64,000 bases of DNA from Gillisella vitis (GTDB lineage Bacteria; Pseudomonadota; Alphaproteobacteria; Rhizobiales; Rhizobiaceae). Made by a program: the position numbers and the translations under genes. The stretch spans positions 62,001 to 126,000 of the forward strand of contig WPHV01000008.1 in assembly GCA_009744235.1 (NCBI GenBank), read 5' to 3'. Of this stretch, positions 62,090-64,000 are shown piece after piece; the stretch's first letter is position 1, and every line of letters begins with the position of its first letter. A model generated the notes under the pieces. That model did no database searches, was not told where the DNA came from, and saw nothing but the letters and a program-made list of their open reading frames with translations.

Positions 62090-63099
62090 GACGTGCTCTC
62101 CGGCTTCTCCACATGGCCGCCAAAGGCGTGCCGCATTGCAGAGAGAAGCTTGTTGGCAAATTCATCGTTGTCACGTGACGTGAAGCGTCCGAACAAGGCA
62201 GAAGACAGGACAGGAGCCGGCACGCCGGTCTCGACCGCCGCCTGCAATGTCCAACGGCCTTCGCCGGAATCCGACACGCGACCGCCATACTGTGACAGTT
62301 GCGGATCCTGCTTCAACGCGGATGCCGTGAGATCGAGAAGCCAGGAGCCGATGACGCTGCCATGGCGCCAGACTTCAGTCACGGCAACCAGATCAAGGTC
62401 AAAACGGTAATATTGCGGATCCCGCAATGGTGCGGTTTCGGCATCGGCGTCACGCACCTCGCTGCCTGCATCAGCAGCCTTCAGGATGTTCAGCCCTTCG
62501 GCATAGGCGGCCATGATGCCATATTCGATCCCATTATGGACCATCTTGACAAAGTGACCGGCACCCGGCGGCCCACAATGCAGATAACCTTCCGTTCCGG
62601 TGTCGGCTGTGCCGCCCGTCGCCCCTGTACCGTCTTTTCCGGGAGCAAGGGACGCAAAGATAGGATCGAGATGCTGCGCCGCTTTCTTCTCAGCACCGAT
62701 CATCAGGCTATAGCCACGATCCAGACCCCAGACCCCGCCGCTGGTGCCGACGTCAACGAAGGAGATACCCTTTGAACCAAGCTCGGTTCCCAGATCGACC
62801 GCGTCGCGGTAGTAAGAGTTTCCGCCATCGATCAGAATATCGCCGCTTGTCATCTCGCCAGCCAGTTCGCGGGCTATCTGGCCGGTAATGGCGGCTGGCA
62901 GCATCAGCCAGACAACACGCGGCGTGGCCAATTTGGCGACAAATTCGGCGTAGCTCGCCGCGCCGACAGCGCCTTCGGACTCAAGAGAAGCAACGTTTTG
63001 CGGATTGACGTCATAGACGACGCATTGATGCCCCGCCTTTATCAACCGCCGCACCATGTTGGCACCCATACGACCCAGGCCGACCATTCCCAATTGCAT
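62086..63099 (-). CDS. gnd: 6-phosphogluconate dehydrogenase, decarboxylating, short form
   Basis: 337 aa from ATG 63099 (GGAG 7 bp upstream), preferred over the TTG at 63114. Short, single-domain-type GndA/YqeC-like form rather than the 470-aa form. Cofactor motif [19 protein letters not shown], substrate site [34 protein letters not shown], and the catalytic Lys in [14 protein letters not shown]. Oxidises 6-phosphogluconate to ribulose-5-phosphate. 18 bp after the GH15 gene. Confidence 0.94.
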   Translation of the reverse strand: MQLGMVGLGRMGANMVRRLIKAGHQCVVYDVNPQNVASLESEGAVGAASYAEFVAKLATPRVVWLMLPAAITGQIARELAGEMTSGDILIDGGNSYYRDAVDLGTELGSKGISFVDVGTSGGVWGLDRGYSLMIGAEKKAAQHLDPIFASLAPGKDGTGATGGTADTGTEGYLHCGPPGAGHFVKMVHNGIEYGIMAAYAEGLNILKAADAGSEVRDADAETAPLRDPQYYRFDLDLVAVTEVWRHGSVIGSWLLDLTASALKQDPQLSQYGGRVSDSGEGRWTLQAAVETGVPAPVLSSALFGRFTSRDNDEFANKLLSAMRHAFGGHVEKPESTS

Positions 63100-63117
63100 G
63101 TCTATCTCCGTCAAACG

Positions 63118-64000
63118 TTACGCTATGATCTGAACTTTGAAATTGGCATTTTCCCAGAGATCAGCCTCCAGCCAGAGGAAAGTGAACACCAGTTGTTGGC
63201 CGATTACGCCGTCCGCGAGGTCGATATCGACAACATGGGTCCCGAGACCGGTTTCGCGTGTCCTGGTGTCCGCCACCTCATGCCAGCCCGTAGCGCTCCA
63301 ATGCACCATGGCCGATGCGTCCAGTTCCAGCCGCAATGTCTTGCCGTGGGGTATGGTGGAAATCTGATTGTTGAAACGCCAGATGCGCAGGGTTGATGGC
63401 GTCTGATGTTTTACATAGCGCTCAACTGTCTGCGGCGGCATGTCAAAAACCGCGCCATCGTTCAGCGAACGCAACAGCTTGATGTATTCCGCATGCGCCC
63501 AGACGAGTGGCATGGCACTGCCCGACGGGCGGCCCAGAAATAACTCGCGTTCGGGGAGATCGGGTCCGTCCCAGCTCTGCTCGGGCAGAAGACCCTCTGT
63601 CCCAGCCGAAGCCTCAAGCGTCTCCAGAAGCCGTTCGGCCATGTCGCGATGTCCAGCCGCCAACTCGTAATGTGCGCGCTCGCCCGCCAGCAATGGCCAC
63701 GGACGCCCCTGGCCGATGCCATCGAACGGGCTGCCATCAGGATGTTCGCCATAACCGTCACCCGTGTAGCGATACCAGAGCGGACCTTGCGGCAGATCGA
63801 TCTTCAATTGATGGTCGATAACCTTTATCGTGTCGAGGATCCTCGGATCGTCAGCGGCCCGCAACCCGAAGCGAACAAGCGCCAGGGCGTCGGGGCTGAT
63901 AACGTCACGGGTCGGCAATATCGACGTGTCGGCTGCCCGGTTGCGGATAATGGTCTGCCCTTGACTGCCCGTCGCCACGTCGGTGACATCAAGACCCCCG
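63118..64000 (-). CDS. glycoside hydrolase family 15 (glucoamylase-like), partial
   Basis: C-terminal part of a GH15 enzyme; the frame stays open to the right window edge, so the start is outside. Recognisable (alpha/alpha)6-barrel segments: LWYRYTGDGYGEHPDGSPFDGIGQGRPWPLLAGERAHYELAAG, EGLLPEQSWDGPDLPERELFLGRPSGSAMPLVWAHAEYIKLLRS, with Glu in LLPEQ as a catalytic-base candidate. A beta-sandwich-like tail follows (IWRFNNQISTIPHGKTLRLELDASAMVHWS). It would release glucose from alpha-glucans, feeding the ROK kinase, Zwf and Gnd encoded downstream. Confidence 0.88.
   Translation of the reverse strand, partial: GGLDVTDVATGSQGQTIIRNRAADTSILPTRDVISPDALALVRFGLRAADDPRILDTIKVIDHQLKIDLPQGPLWYRYTGDGYGEHPDGSPFDGIGQGRPWPLLAGERAHYELAAGHRDMAERLLETLEASAGTEGLLPEQSWDGPDLPERELFLGRPSGSAMPLVWAHAEYIKLLRSLNDGAVFDMPPQTVERYVKHQTPSTLRIWRFNNQISTIPHGKTLRLELDASAMVHWSATGWHEVADTRTRETGLGTHVVDIDLADGVIGQQLVFTFLWLEADLWENANFKVQIIA

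Noticed and set aside
61397..62410. 337-codon open frame on the + strand
   Set aside because: Antisense to zwf and gnd, which have full catalytic motifs on the other strand.

Overview
The window reads as alphaproteobacterial DNA, most likely Hyphomicrobiales and possibly Brucellaceae or Rhizobiaceae. Evidence: CpxR-like and LacI regulators, an AAHS aromatic-acid transporter, a rhizobial-type ScpB tail, a zwf-gnd operon and a 105-bp double palindrome resembling the Bru-RS repeats. No rRNA, tRNA or replication genes were seen, so chromosome versus chromid or plasmid is open. Many IS remnants and broken genes suggest a mosaic of acquired blocks.

Layout. (1) 1-567: decayed IS6 transposase. (2) 0.6-8.4 kb: CpxA/CpxR-like two-component pair, divergent from a tripartite RND efflux operon, with a CpxR-type box between them. 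(3) 8.4-17.2 kb: catabolic and transport operon (M20 amidohydrolase, BtpA/SgcQ protein, GATase-like protein, phosphotriesterase-like protein, RbsB/RbsA/RbsC-type ABC importer, LacI regulator) with a PfkB kinase inserted in the opposite orientation. (4) 17.5-18.4 kb: nested IS6 remnants. (5) 18.5-31 kb: aromatic island encoding benzyl alcohol to benzaldehyde to benzoate to catechol to 3-oxoadipate (xylB-like, frameshifted xylC-like, benABCD, catACB, pcaD, a benzoate permease), with a CatM/BenM-type LysR gene and a textbook ATAC-N7-GTAT operator. (6) 31-41 kb: IS graveyard (IS630, IS6, IS3, IS5) with a LLM flavin oxidoreductase, a frameshifted sugar-efflux MFS gene, an HNH nuclease and an ABHD18-like hydrolase. 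Inside the IS3 element sits a 1284-bp unit with about 54-bp imperfect inverted repeats and a TATTA target duplication that carries a P-loop kinase gene.

(7) 41.2-58.3 kb: the most interesting block, a compact biosynthetic cluster bounded by two decayed IS5 copies in inverted orientation. From an AT-rich divergent promoter region, the leftward arm encodes a cupin, a methionyl-tRNA-synthetase-like enzyme, a SidA/IucD-type amine N-hydroxylase, a diaminobutyrate-type aminotransferase, a PhzF protein, a DUF3291 protein and a LysE exporter. The rightward arm encodes a rhodanese, a small RHH-like protein, a DMT transporter, an unknown protein, a GNAT, a free-standing adenylation domain, a carrier protein, an alpha/beta hydrolase, a group-A-like flavoprotein, an unknown protein and a convergent LysR regulator. 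Cupin plus MetRS-like plus N-hydroxylase is the signature of hydrazine synthetases (Spb40/Tri28 type), here split into separate genes. The GNAT, A domain, carrier protein and flavoenzyme resemble the logic by which hydrazinoacetyl units are processed on carrier proteins. I infer a cryptic N-N-bond natural product pathway in an alphaproteobacterium.

(8) 59-64 kb: a hipA remnant, then an operon of core carbon metabolism: GH15 glucoamylase (cut by the window edge), gnd, zwf and a ROK/polyphosphate-glucokinase-like kinase.
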